Of a stretch of DNA of 64,000 nucleotides, positions 1 through 12,245 are shown piece after piece (within the stretch, counting starts at the first letter, position 1; each line of letters starts with the position of its first letter). A program made the translations under genes and the position numbers. Origin of the DNA: Zygnema cylindricum (Eukaryota > Streptophyta > Zygnematophyceae > Zygnematales > Zygnemataceae). The stretch spans positions 335,484 to 399,483 of the forward strand of contig JBBHKE010001781.1 in the NCBI GenBank assembly GCA_037447655.1. Reading direction: 5' to 3'. A model generated the notes under the pieces. It saw only the letters and a program-made list of their open reading frames with translations. It made no database searches and was not told the DNA's origin.

Positions 1-1979
1 AACTTACTATCGGACTAGTACAAGGAAAAAATTGGTAATATCAGCATCAAAAAGAAAAACAGAGAGCCATCTTGACCATGAATTAAGCAACCTATAATGG
101 TTAAAAAAGGAACATGATCAGGCTATCATTCAAAAGAGAAACAAATACGAAGGAACCAATATAGATCGCACAACATATGAAGTTAAATATTCCACAAGCC
201 CCATGACAACAACAATAAATAACAATAAATGTTCAAATCAAACATTCAGCAACACTAATGGTAGTAAAAAGCTTACCAAATCATCGACTCCAACAGTTCT
301 ACTCCTTTTAAGCATATTATAGTAAACTTCCGTGGCGATTGCGTACAAAAGATTGAATCATGCCTGCATCATACCTCTCTCACCTTCATTAGTGTGGATT
401 TCCTCACAAAATTTGCCTCTGGTTTCATGTGTTCTGTTTGTAAATCAGTCAGATGCAGTTCACATTCACAAGTAATTTCTCGATTTCATAATCATTTTCG
501 ATAATAATCCATAATTTTTGATTTTGGCCAAATATCAAGTGTATAGAATCGTTCAAAAATTGTGCGATTCAGACCATCACAATGGGAATTGTTTTAGCTA
601 TTTAAGGAAAAAAAGCAAACAAACCAAAAGGGAGACAACTTAGAAGAGAAGCTTATCAAGATTCATCCTTTAGGCATGATCTAGAAATTCAAAGTTCCAA
701 AACCATCAACGAAAAGGAGAGAAAATTATGGCGGAAAGGACCTGGTTCAATGGCAAAAAAAAAAAGGTAGGAAAGGAATATTGCTACATAAAGAGAGAGG
801 GGAGGTCAACTAGCTCAGAAAAAAAACCACAAAATATTTCAAAGTTCTTAATTTAAAGGTGGTTTTTTTAACAACGCCCTCCTAAATCTTAAAAGTAAGT
901 TACTGAATATGAGATTGTAAACTAAAATTATGCATATGTATCCAATCAAGTGAGCTCCACCTGAGGCTCAACGCATACCAAGATTCTTACCTCCTCAATG
1001 TATCGACTCATTCCAGCCCTTCTCCCTCTTTTGTGAAGTCCTTCACAAAGGAATCTAAACATACCTGTTTATAAAGTCAATACACAATAGACCACAAAAC
1101 ATTAAACAAAAGAAGCATCGTGTTTGTCGACTTTGATACTCGTATATTTGTGATACAATACTAAAATGGCGAGAAAGGAAGCGAGAACCAGTCCAAGAAA
1201 CAAAATTCCAATACAGAAAAGTGATAATTGAGAAAACAAATGTACAAAGACCAAGAAAAAACCATTAAAAAACCAGGAAAAATGGGCAAAAACAAAAAAG
1301 CGGTTGGAGGGGGGAAAATGGCACAATACCAAGTGTTAGACTCAAGGCCTCAATTGATCCATTCGAAGGGTCAAAGAAAACATCGACAGAGGGGGTAGAG
1401 GAGTCATAAAACAATGATGAAAAGCTTGGTGGAAAAATTTGACTTCCTCTCACAATAGAAACTGCTCTCATCGCACACCTCTAAATAAATGTAGAGGCGT
1501 TGATTTCATGTTGAAGCAAATAAATCAAAAGTCGAACACCAGTGTCCTCCTTTTGACCTCTGACGTCACCATGGCTAGGACCCGAAACTTCGGAGAAAAT
1601 CTCGTGTTCGTCAATAGTGCGATGTCAACGACATCCAAAGGGCTTGCACCGTAATTAGTTTGGATGTGGAAGAGGTAGAGCCCTCCCCTTCCTCCACCTC
1701 TTTGATGACTCCGTCTCCATTGTCTTGCCCAGCCCATCTTGCATCCATTGCCAGCTCTTTTAGTGGGCAACAACCACCTGCAGAGAGAGAGAGAGAGGGC
1801 GAGGGAAAGAGAAGGCGGGAGAGACATTGTAAATTTATCCGTATTCCACTTTTTTAAGTAAGCAAGAGAAAAAGAGAGCCAGCAAGAGATTCAGCTCCAA
1901 AATTTACGATATTTTCATCAAAAGACCTTCCGGTAACATCAACCATTGTCAGTTGTAAAAGATATTGTAAAGGTCACAC
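1..1979. other. AT-rich intergenic sequence, no gene seen
   Basis: I see no supported gene in this stretch. The open frames here are short, lack recognisable domains and overlap one another on both strands. The sequence is AT-rich with a short GA run near 1780-1820. Confidence 0.6.
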
Positions 1980-1984
1980 ATGCT

Positions 1985-2335
1985 GTGGAATAATGTCCAG
2001 CAAAATATGCATTGCATCTCACATTGTCACACATTGTCAGTGCGTCGTGAGCCATTGTCACACATTGTAACACATTGTCACACACTGTGACACATTTTCA
2101 CAAATTGTCACACGTTTTCACGCATTCACATTGTCACACATTGGCACACGTTGTCGCAAATAGAAAGCACATTGTGACGCATTGTCATACATTGTTAGCT
2201 CATTGTGGCACATTCACATACATTATTTCAATATCGTCACACATTGTCACACATTGGGAGAAAAATTTCTAACATTGTGACACATTCGGACACACGGTCA
2301 CAAGTTGATCATTGTGACACAATGTCACATACTAC
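1985..2335. repeat. Degenerate 10-bp minisatellite
   Basis: The unit is close to CACATTGTCA and recurs many times with point changes (CACATTGTAA, CACACTGTGA, CACATTTTCA). The open frame across it (2075-2272) reads only His/Thr/Ser/Val-rich repeats and is not taken as a gene. Confidence 0.85.
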
Positions 2336-3304
2336 TTAGACTCTTTTGAGTTGACTTACAGCATTTGACACTTGTCCCATAATTCCCTTGCGTTTGGCTT
2401 CCATGTGACAACTATGTTACTAATGTCACAATTCCATCTCCTCCAGTTTACTTGAGTCAATGGTGTCTTTTTTGTCATGACTTTGGGTAAAATGCAATTC
2501 GAAAATTTGCCTTACGTGGAAAATTTTCTCATGTAAATTAAGGTTCGTTTATTATATTGGATTTGTACCCATAGGTCAATTCCACATCAATTAGTGTGAA
2601 AATAGGAGCTATCTACAATATCCTCTCCCACCCCCCCGAACCTTCCTCCCTCCACCCCTGTTTTAGCACTTCTTATCTTATTCTTTGCCTTCAAGATTCA
2701 CGCGGATGCTGACAATTGTTTTTTGCTGCCCGAACAAACTCAATTTTTTTTTGTCTTTTTTTTCATTTTATCTTTTGTTTTTTATTTATGTTTTATGAGC
2801 TTATTCCTTTGCCGAGTGTCAAAAGCAACTCGATGCTTTTCTTATCACATAAGAGATTGGTAAACTCTCTCCTCCTAAACGTTGTCGTTTAGTCAATTCT
2901 TTAATTAATTCCAAATTTGAACCGATCCACGGTCTGCGGAGTTGACGTATGGTCCAACCGAAAAGATTTTGAGGCGTAACGTAATATTCGCACGTGCCAA
3001 CGGTTTCACACGTGCAAATTGAGCGGTCGTAGTTTTTCATTACCCTTCATTTCCACGCCCACCCTCCTGAAAACGACGGGGAAATTTGTGGTTTGTGGTG
3101 CGACAAAACCGACGTGTCGATCGCCGATATGTAAAATTATCGATGGCTAGGATCCCGATACTAATCATTTTCGTTTTTGACAGATAACGGTATGTACCCA
3201 TGTAAATCGGTATTTTGAAGAATTTCTTTAGGATTTTAGTGAAGATTCTCCGTACTACTTTTCATAGCGTTCCAATGTGCGGTGACGCTTACAAAAACGC
3301 ACCT
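2336..3304. other. Intergenic sequence, nothing recognised
   Basis: No gene, RNA or element is recognised. There is a C-rich run near 2620-2660 and T-rich runs near 2740-2790. Confidence 0.5.
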
Positions 3305-3842
3305 ACAAAAAGAGCGACAGTTGTAGACGTCTAAATTTTTGTGACATTGTAGATATTTCAGGTTTTGTGACATTGTGGCGTCATGCTCATTTGTGACAGC
3401 GTCGACGTCATTAATTCTAAAACCTTCTACCATGGCTTTCTGATTTCGTTTTCTCGTCTTTTCTCACTCGACATGGCATCAAAATATTCCCAAAGGTACT
3501 TGAAAAAGCTTATTTTTTAAAGCTCTTTAATATCAGTACCGGCATATTTCGTTACAAAAATTGTGAGATAAGAGTTGGATTGTGAGAAATAGAGGGAGAG
3601 GTGACAACGGCGAAAACTTCCACAAAAGACCTATGAATGAATGTGGAGGTACGAGACCCCTGCAAAGAATATTCCGTACATGCGCGTGACGGGCTAGGAA
3701 AAAAATAGCTAGTACTACCCCCCCTGCTAAAATTGTTTCACCTACGTGGCGCGTGTGTGGAAATTTTTTCATTCGTTGTCCTTCCAACAATTGTTGACGT
3801 GTAAGAAAGTCACGCCGATTGTAGACGTCTACAACGCTAATC
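3305..3842. repeat. Dispersed repeat, copy 1, bounded by a GACGTC palindrome
   Basis: The block starts with GTTGTAGACGTCTA near 3318 and ends with ATTGTAGACGTCTACAA near 3818-3834. It shares ordered blocks with 25685-26300: the GACGTC palindrome, a 'gacattgtagat' block, a block with CCATGGCTTT followed by TCGTTTTC, a 'gaccCCTGCAAAG' block and 'CGTGACG'. Two ordered copies 22 kb apart indicate a mobile or segmentally copied repeat. The coding potential is nil in the frames I read. Confidence 0.7.
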
Positions 3843-4394
3843 ATTATTAGTGTTAAAAAAAATTAGGGTAAGTGCTAATTTAGTTTTAATAACAATACTT
3901 TGTGTTTCGTTGTCGAAAACGAAAAAAGCTTTAACGATAATTTGGCAATTAACGACAATTCCTGAGTAGAAGTCCTAGCTTGTATGCTGAGCTAGCGTCG
4001 ACATTATTTTAGGTGTCAATGTCGAACACTGACAAGCATCTGACGGTTGACATACTTGTAAAATACGGAAATCATACGGAACTTACACATTATAGTTCAA
4101 TCTAACATTATTTTAGGTCTTTTTATGTTGTTATATGGTTTAAAATAAACATTGTCATTAAATAATGTTAAATTTTACGTTAATTTTGTTTTCTTAACGC
4201 CATTTCACCAACAATAATGTTCCATAAGTCCTCGTGTAGAGGCATATTAAGAGGGTGAGAGCAAACACAAGGTAGACTGCTCACTATAAGAGTTGGGGTG
4301 AAAACAAAAGGGAGATAAAGGGATGTATGCAAATGGGGATAGTAACATAGAGGCAAAGAGGAATGGTAAGAAAAGTAACTCGTTGTATACAATT
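3843..4394. other. Intergenic sequence, nothing recognised
   Basis: AT-rich with scattered 'ttagtgtt' and 'attaacg' words like those inside the TIR elements further on. No boundary can be set and no gene is seen. Confidence 0.5.
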
Positions 4395-4690
4395 TGGAAA
4401 AGTGTTCGGGAAACTTTTTGATAGTCTTCGAGATAAGGATTTTTTCTCTGTTAGGCTTGATATTCCTTGATCATCCAATTGATTACTTGCATGCGAGTAA
4501 TCTCCGTAGAAATGAAATATGTTGTATTATCTGGTTTGGAACCGGTTTGTTTACGAAGTCACCAGGTTGCATGTTCCCTTCTGCGATTGTCGCTTCTTAC
4601 ACAAAAGGCTCCTCGTTTGGTAACCTGGTTTCACCATTTGGTATTTCGGTGTCTAGTATGTCACTCCTCTCGATCTCCTCTTCAATTTGA
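4395..4690 (-). pseudogene. Relic of transposase exon 1
   Basis: On the plus strand this stretch shares ordered blocks with 20462-20710, which I call exon 1 of the Tc5/CENP-B-like transposase. The shared words are 'gtgttcggg', 'gatcatcca.ttgattac', 'gcatgcgagtaat' and 'aaaaggctcct'. The intervening sequence has diverged and contains indels, so no long reading frame survives. The open frames on the plus strand here are in the antisense direction. The second copy supports the idea that exon 1 belongs to the mobile unit. Confidence 0.6.
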
Positions 4691-5887
4691 AGTGGGGAAA
4701 TTTCTGGCATTTCATTATTTCTCCATTAATAATTGGACCACAACCTATTAATTGTTCACATAATTTGGAAAAATAAGCAACCCTAAAAACAAAAAAAATG
4801 GGCAATAATCAAAACTAGGTGTATCACCCAAATGAAATGCACAAGATAGGTTAATAGTGCCATGGTTGTGTTGAATGTGAAATTAATATACCAAGAAAGG
4901 AAGAAAGTGAGGAGAAAAAAATGAGCGAAATGTTTTTCCAACTTCGGTATTCAAAATTCAAATCACAATCTATCGTTTAAAATTTGTATCCTCAACTATT
5001 TAAAAACGCCACAATGAAAGCAAGAATCTATAGAAAATTTCGTGAAATTAGGAAAAAAGTACGCACGCGAATGGCGACAATTTTTTTGTTGAAAAAAACA
5101 TGGAAAACGAGGTAGCTAATTAATTGTGCGATCTATCTTGGTTCACGTTTACAATGGGTGTTAGTAGCAAGGCAAACGACTTTGCAATTCTGTGGTCTCC
5201 ATTGACCCAGAGAATGAGCAGCCTATGTAAAGCCTCTAGGATAATATTTGCCCCTTTTACTTTCCCGCTGAATAAGCGCTTCTCTGACACACAAATATTT
5301 TGACCACTCTCACCCCTGTGAGGACAAGATTCCCCTGAGTCAAACGCAAAATGAATCACTAAGTCAAACGCAAAAAGAATCACTAAATTTGCTCCCCTGA
5401 GCAGTAAGTTATGGGTGGTCAAAGATAACCTTTATAGTTACAAGCTCTCTTAGAGAGAGGGACCTAAATTTTCACTAAGTCCTGGTCTGCCTACTTACGA
5501 CTGCCTACTACTAAACCCTAGTCCAATTGAAACACTATATAGTACAAGAAGGTACACTAGGCGATGTACTTATTGTACGGCCATTGTACGACATGGCTTT
5601 CAAAGTGACGCTTGTCAAAACGGGAGCCATGGTTCCTCCTCTCATCTTCTCCGATATCCAATAGTATGGTGCCACGTGGCATCGCGTGACGCTATCCCCA
5701 AAGGCCGTTGAAAGTTTATTGCGTATGGCGCCTGTAGTTGTGGCCTTCCGATCATTTGTATTTATGCGACTTCGATTTGCTTCCATGCATGAATTGACAA
5801 ATGCGTGTTTTCGTTAGTCTGCTGCAAATTAGTCCGTTTAATAAAAAGATTAATATTCGTGAAACGTAATACATGTATCGTTTCGCT
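4691..5887. other. Intergenic sequence, nothing recognised
   Basis: No supported gene. The minus-strand frames at 5120-5422 and 5535-5786 have no domain, splice context or composition that would set them apart from chance. Confidence 0.5.
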
Positions 5888-5962
5888 AGTGCCTTAATGG
5901 ATAAGGCTTAGGTCTAGATAGTAGTTCGTAGACTCAGGTTCAAATCCGGCCAAAGGTTGTAT
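5888..5962 (+). tRNA. tRNA-like pol III head (tRNA pseudogene or SINE 5' part)
   Basis: An A-box-like D arm (GCCTTAATGGATAAGGC, with a GCCT/AGGC stem) is followed after a normal interval by a B box (GGTTCAAATCC). Between them GTCTA and TAGAC can pair, but the loop is 12 nt. I cannot pair the acceptor arm and no clear 3' end is present. It is therefore more likely a tRNA-derived SINE head or decayed tRNA than a working tRNA. I assign no anticodon. Confidence 0.5.
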
Positions 5963-5975
5963 TTTGCTACAAATA

Positions 5976-6504
5976 GTAAAATACCTTCTATTTCATTCCG
6001 CCTCCTTCTAAATGACGCGGCAGCCATGGCGTGCCTTTGGTTCTCTCTTTCTCTCTCTTTACATTCTAACTAAAATATAGAAGTGAACTATTAATTACCT
6101 CTTTTCAACAGACTTCTCCAACTTTATTGTCGTATGTTTACAACCGTAATGTTTACATGGATTATAAATTGGCCACGTGTATTGAGTGGCGAGCCAATAG
6201 TATGACGTGTTACACCCGTTCATAAAGTTTCTTGCACAAACATTAATTATAATACCTGTTAATTATGAAACTTTCCCACCTGAAAGCAACCTTATTAAAG
6301 TTAAGTCACAATATTAATGTCAATTTACTTTAAGAAACAACTCAACAGTGACCAGATTAGAGTTAATGGACCATATTAATATAAATTTGCGCAAATAAAA
6401 GAGAGAGATCACTGACGACCATATTAGAGTAGACAACATTGTTCAGTCATTTGAAATTCGTACGTTTCAGATATTGTCAGTGAATTGAAGTAACACATAT
6501 CACT
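5976..6504. other. Intergenic sequence, nothing recognised
   Basis: AT-rich with several 'attaatgt' and 'ttagagtt' words typical of the TIR-element interiors. No boundary or gene is seen. Confidence 0.5.
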
Positions 6505-6745
6505 TAGGGTATGGTTACATCAGACGAAAAGTGAGTTTAGTACATAAATTTGTACTTTTCTATACCATGTCGTACTATATTTGCGTGAGTTTGTTGAAAA
6601 CAACATTACAAAAAAAGATTTAGATTCTCCAAGTATCCAAAGAAACATCGACCGTCCAATTACATTTTGGTCTTCATCTGTGAAGCAATCGCTCCATCTG
6701 CCCGTGTAATGGTGAGCCCACCTCGCGGGAGGTGAGTTCACCATT
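6505..6745 (+). mobile_element. Hairpin-centred element, copy 1 (half with central hairpin)
   Basis: It begins with TTAGGGTATGGTTACATCAG followed by a GAAAAGTG block, matching the ends near 22732 and (reversed) 51118. A hairpin lies about 220 bp inside: arms 6708-6724 and 6729-6745 pair over 17 bp with two mismatches around the 4-nt loop GCGG. The same distance between terminus and hairpin is seen in all three copies. The other half and the target duplication are not resolved. Confidence 0.55.
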
Positions 6746-6949
6746 TAACCAGTCAATTCCCTACACCAAGACGATAAAGACGTGCGTGGATGAAAAATGA
6801 AAATTTTCAAACGTCCCCAAAGTCACGTGCCTTTTGACAAAGTGATCGTAAAATCTTTGCCGAAAAAAAATACGGTTTTTTTCATTAAAGTCAACAGAGT
6901 GAAAGAGATCCCTGGGGTACATTGACGCGATACACTTGTGAAGTGCACG

Positions 6950-7471
6950 TACGTAATTCGCAAGTACGAATTTCCATACAAAAATGGTCGGTTTCTAAAT
7001 CTTTGACAATTTTAAAGATTTGATCGTCAACTTACGTGGAGCCACTCAAATCAGAACACATATGTAAAAACTTATGTATAGACGATACGTGATGTAACTG
7101 AGGCCTCTGTAATTCAGAAATTGTATTACATTTCGATGTACGTACTATTACAAAGACCTCCTGGTGTAACCGTACCCTTACCCTTATTGGCGTTAACAAC
7201 TGATTCTGTTCTGACAAATAAACATCATGATGCAACAAACGTCATAATTACGCGGCGATGTACGTTTTGTCGGATTAGTACTCGTACCTATTTTGGTATA
7301 AAAGTCTTTATCGCGGATACATTGTAAGGAAATTGTACCCAAATTGGAGTTATTAATAAATTAGAGTAATATGTTTTTTGACGAAAAGTGAAAAATATAA
7401 AATAAAGTTAATAAACACTAATTATTTCTTTTGCACTAATTATTTTTTAACGCTAATAGCGATTCACTGTG
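6950..7471. other. Intergenic sequence ending in a lone TIR
   Basis: At 7450-7471 the sequence reads CGCTAATAGCGATTCACTGTG, the outward end of TIR family 1. Its partner start is not found, so the copy is truncated. No gene is seen in the rest. Confidence 0.5.
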
Positions 7472-7722
7472 TGCCCTACAAGCAGTACGGCAGAATCCGT
7501 GAGTATAAACCAACCGAGAAGTATAGAGCATCCCAAAACGTGCCACATGCAAAGAATTACAAGCGACATGTCGATCTAAGGAACAAATGTATAAAAAGGT
7601 CATCCCTTATCATTCTCCTAAAAAGTCTATATATTTTCAGCGTCGGTCGCGCCTTTTTTGCTAATCCGGTGGGTTATTCCGGTTTGTGAAAAAGTCTTTG
7701 TTTTTCAATATACTTTACAGTA

Positions 7723-8401
7723 CACCGTGAATCGCTATTATCGTCAATGTTTATTTCATAGTTCAAAAGTAGGCTTTGTATTGTCGGATTTCTGTAGGCG
7801 CCTTTATCGTAAATTGTGTTATGGGCTTTTCATGTGATCTTCTTAAATCGCTACTTTGATTAGCGACCGTCCGATCGTCTAAATCTAACGATAGTCTTAT
7901 CGTAAGTTGTGTTATGGGCTTTTCATGTGATCTTCTTAGATCGCTACTTTTATGAGCGACCGTCCGATCGTCCGAATCTGACGGTTTAAATGAAAAATAC
8001 CTCAAAACTCACAAAAAAAAAATTGTCCGAATGTTTTTCAAAATTTAGGCATAACGTTTAATTCTCTATCGATCGATGTGCAACTCAACCCTGTTAATAT
8101 TTTTTTTCTTTTTGCGACCAATACAATATGGATCTTAAGGTCATATTGTATGTTTTGCGTAAAATAAGCATATTGTATGGGCGTACTTTCACCTGCTTTT
8201 GAACTATGGTTTATTTCGCCACTTAAAACATGTTTTCTCCGTACACACATTTGTTGGATTTTAAATTTGAGACCGCCAATCGGAAGTTGAGGATGTTACC
8301 TTTCAATCGCAACAGTCAGATCCACAATCCGAGAGGTGTTTACGCATAAAATATGTTTTAAGTGGCGATAAAAACATTGACGCTAATAGCGATACATGGT
8401 G
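7723..8401 (+). mobile_element. TIR family 1 element, flanked by TA
   Basis: It starts with CACCGTGAATCGCTATT after TA (7721-7722). It ends with the inverse, GCTAATAGCGATACATGGTG, before TA (8402-8403). Inside, 7812-7860 and 7902-7950 are near-repeats of each other ('tgggcttttcatgtgatctt'). There is no transposase, so it is non-autonomous. The TA duplication resembles Tc1/mariner-type insertion, but the superfamily is an inference. Confidence 0.75.
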
Positions 8402-9401
8402 TACCGTATAGTACTAAAATTTGTCGCCAAACCCTCCCTAAAGGATGACTCCATGTTAAGTTACAGTTTACGTTTCGCGAACCGCGACGAGTATGCCTAC
8501 CAAAGAAGTGGATGCCGTACTTGCACGCGCCATGCACCACGCGCCACGTGGATATCATTTTTACCATTTAGGGTTTACAAAAGATTTTTTTTCTTACATG
8601 GATTTCATTACATTACCAGGGCGTCCAACTTTATGTCGTTTCTTACAACCATGTGTTTTTTTTGAATGGCAAAATTGATGGCACCTGTCAGCATAGAGAT
8701 AGCAGACGAAATTTTGTATAGCAAATAATTGCTTAACGTCTCGACACGTGCCTATTTGAAACGATACCACGTAGATTGTGTTCATAAATGAAAAAGGAAT
8801 TGATTATGATAGTGACTGTTTGGTTGAGCACAGTCACTTACGTCATTTTGTCAAAAATTGTATGTTTGAAGTACACATTGGTACAAGTAAAGTACCGTTG
8901 AGTCTAAATTTGATGGTCAATTGGTTGGACAACTTTGAATTTCAAAATATTGTTTTAACCATATAAACTTTTGTCGCGCTTGCAAACGACGACCGTCATA
9001 ATAAAATCAGCAATTCATACAGCGGGCGAAAGCTTACGGTAACAAAATTGTGGCAACCACATGTAAATAAAAGTGTTACAAACAAACACTTTTTGTCCTT
9101 ACGTGAGCTCCACGGTGAGAGCACGTTGGATATTAACTTAGCCGCAAAATTGAAATTTAGTCGTATAAGCGTTACATTGAACTTAGACGCAAATTGAAAT
9201 GAAATCTCTTTAAACTTAAGTACTGTAAGTCTTGTAAGTCTTGTACGGAAATATTATGACGCACGAAACAAAATTTCGTTGTTAATGTAAGAATGTTGAT
9301 TCGTAGATAGTGTGGCTCGATTTCGTCGCGCGTGACGACGCGAATCTTTTTCATTTAATTTCAATTGATATTTCTACGCTGGTTCGTTTCATTATACTGT
9401 A
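8402..9401. other. Intergenic sequence, nothing recognised
   Basis: No gene is supported. The overlapping plus and minus frames between 8396 and 8785 are mutual shadows with no domain. Confidence 0.5.
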
Positions 9402-10016
9402 CATCGCGAATCGTAATTATAGTAAAGAAAAAATTAGAGTAAAAGAACAAAAAAAAAAATTAGAGGTATGAACTCTAATTTGTGTGATAGAACTTTTTCA
9501 CAAAAGAAGTTTACTCTAATTTATTTAAGTACTCTATATCGGGGTATGTCGGCAATAATTATCCGCGCTGAAATTATGAACACTAAATTACGTAGATGCA
9601 CAATATCTGTCAGTCCGTATAGTTTTGACGTCATTATGACGTTAGTACTATTTGTCGAGTTGAATGTCAGTTAATGTTCACATTGACGACGATGCTGTCA
9701 ACGGACGAGAGTTATGCGAACATTTTTTTTTGATGTGATTGAATTTGTTGTTTAGTGCTATTTCACGTGCAAGCGCGATTCTATAAAATCATTATTTGTA
9801 CCTTTTTACTTATAAAAGTACAATTCTACACAGTCGGACGTCGTCCGTACTCCACACTCTTTAAAACGAACCTATATTAGAATTTTTCACGCTAATTAAA
9901 CCTTACCTTAAATAGCATAATGAAATTTTTTGAATCATTTACTTAATTTAAGGTGATAGTGTCAAAATTTAGGGCGACCGAATTAGCGTAATTTACTCTA
10001 ATTACGATTTGCGGTG
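9402..10016 (+). mobile_element. TIR family 1 element, diverged copy
   Basis: It starts with CATCGCGAATCGTAATTATAG after TA (9400-9401) and ends with CTCTAATTACGATTTGCGGTG before TA (10017-10018). The TA at its right end is shared with the next element, so the two copies abut head to tail. The interior is AT-rich with no long frame. Confidence 0.65.
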
Positions 10017-10018
10017 TA

Positions 10019-10680
10019 CACCGTGAATCGCTATTAGCGTATATGACGCTAATTGAGGTACCCCTTTTTTTGGGGCAAATTCTCAAATAGAATAAAGTAC
10101 GCTAAATGTTTTTGCACGTTATTTGAGGTACCCCGCTCAATACGGTTCATAACTGTAATTTAGTGCCTTTTTAAATAGTGTGGTGTACGGACTATATGAA
10201 CCGTACTATTTCGTACCTTTTTAAATATAAAAGTACAGAAAAATGATTTACGCCGTCGCGCGCGCACGAAAATGTGCTCTGAAAAAAATAAGATGCGTTC
10301 CCATTTGTTCGAATGTCGTTGGCGTGGTCGGCCGTGTGAACAATGGACATGCGTGTAGGTCAAAAGTTACATAATTTTTCCCGTAAAAAAATCCAACTGT
10401 GTATTGTGTGACCCTGTCTTTGTAACTGCCAACCCTAATTGTTTACGTTATCACTGTAATTAAGGGAATTACACATATATAGGGTTAACCTTAATTCTAT
10501 TTCGGGACAACAACCTATTTAGCGTCAATGTAAACCCTAATTGAGGCAAAAGTGAAAAAATGACTATCAAATAGGGTACGTTATGACATTAATATGGGTG
10601 TAAATTCACAAATGCACACATAATTGAGTAAATAAAAAAAAAAATCGAGTTAAAGTACAACATTTGGCGTTGGTGATATA
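10019..10680 (+). mobile_element. TIR family 1 element, left end clear, right end not found
   Basis: It starts with CACCGTGAATCGCTATTAG directly after the shared TA. About 156 bp inside is the block 'aatagtgtggtgtacgg' (from about 10175), which sits at the same distance in the copies starting at 22342 and 27212. No good right TIR is visible, so the end coordinate is only an outer limit. Confidence 0.55.
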
Positions 10681-10974
10681 TGTCTTGGAGTAACGCCAAA
10701 TGCGGACAGACCCCAAAAAAAAGATTCCATTTCAACGAATCAGATGCTTTTAAAATGTTTTTTTTTTTGCGTGGGTTATGTCGTTTTCTGTCGTCATTCT
10801 CAAGATCTGTAAATTTTTTAAACCGGAAGCAGGTGAACGTTTTGCCCCCTCATACGTTTCATCGCCATGGATTTTTACACGACGTCGCCATTGAAACGCT
10901 TTCGTTTTCGTATCCTCGTCGCAGGTTAGTTGGCGGTGAGTTTTTACTACTGCCTCCTTCCTCCATTAGCGCTC

Positions 10975-12245
10975 TCCTTGTTCCCCACATCCCTCCCGAT
11001 TTGCCTTTTCCCTCTCTCTCTCTCTCTCCCTCTCCTTCTTCCTCTCCTACTTCCTCTCCCTCTCCCTCTCCCCTCTCCCCCTCCCTTTCAATTGCCTCTC
11101 ACTCCCTTCGCCCTCTCCTTCCCCCTCTCAATCTGCCACTCCCTCTCCCTTCCCTCTCCCTCTTCCTGTCCCTCTCATTCTCTTCCCCCGTTACCTCTCC
11201 CCCTCAATCAACCGCCCACTCCCCCCTCAACTCCCTCTCCAGTTCCCTCTCTATTTGTCTCTGCCTCTCTCCTCCCTATTTCTCAATCTGCCGCTCTCCC
11301 TCCCTCTCCCTCTACCTCCATTTCCTCTCTTCAATCTGCCTCCCCTTCTCCCTTTCCCTCTCATAGTGCCTCTACCTCTCCTTTTCCCTCAATCTCCCTC
11401 TCCTTTTCCCTTTTCCTCTCCCTCTCTCTCTCAATGTGCCTCTCCATCTCCATCTTCCTCTCACTCTCACTCTCCCTCTCCCTCTCCCTCTCCCTCTCCC
11501 CCCTCCCTTTTAATTTGCTCTCACTCCCTTTGCCCTCTCCTTCCCCCTCTCAATCTGCCACTCCCTCTCCCTTCCCATTCCCTCTTGTTTCTCCCTCTCC
11601 TTCTCTTCCCCCGTTACCTCTCCCCCTCAGTCAACCTCCCACTCCCCCCCTCAACTCCCTCACCAGTTCCCTCTCTATTTGTCTCTGCCTCTCTCCTCCC
11701 TATTTCTCAATCTGCCGCTCTCTCTCCCTCTCCCTCTCCCTCTCCCTCCCTTTCCTCTCTTCAATTTGCCTCCCCTTCTCCCTCTCCTTCTCGTAGTGCC
11801 TCTACCTCTCCCTCTCCCTCAATCCCCCTCTCCTTTTCCCTTTTCCACTCCCTCTCTATCTCAATCTGCCTCTCCATCTCCTTCTTCCTCTCCCTCTCCC
11901 TCTCCCTCTCCCCCTCCCCGTTCCTCTCTTCAATCTGCCTCCCTTTCTCCCTCTCGTAGTGCCTCTCCCTCTCTTTCTCCCTCAATCTCCCTCTCCATTT
12001 CCCTTTCCCTCTCCCTCTCTCTCTCTCAATTTGCCTCTCCCTCTCCTTCCTTCCTCTCCCTCTCACTCTCCCTCTCCCTCTCCCCTCTCCCTTTCAATTG
12101 CCTCTCACTCCCTTCGCCCTCCCCTTCCACCTCTCAATCTGCCACTCCCTCTCCCTTCCCTTTCCCTCTTCCTCTCCCTCTCCTTCTCTTCCCCCGTTAC
12201 CTCTCCACCTCAGTCAACCTCCCACTCCCCCCTCAACTCCCTCTA
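10975..12245. repeat. Long CT-rich tract with higher-order repeat units
   Basis: Almost pure pyrimidine on the plus strand, built from CTCCCT-like words. It is not a simple microsatellite. Landmark blocks recur in order, for example CCCCCGTTACCTCTCC near 11195, 11610 and 12190, and TATTTGTCTCTGCCTCTCTC near 11250 and 11670. Long Ser/Pro/Leu frames on the plus strand (10930-12248) and the Arg/Glu frame on the minus strand are composition artefacts and are not annotated as genes. Confidence 0.9.

Noticed and set aside
1525-1857. Overlapping frames near 1.5-1.85 kb as a gene
   Set aside because: Plus and minus frames overlap fully, contain GA/CT low complexity and have no domain.
5888-5962. A functional tRNA gene
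   Set aside because: A and B boxes are present, but the acceptor stem does not pair and the anticodon arm has a 12-nt loop. It is kept only as a tRNA-like pol III head.
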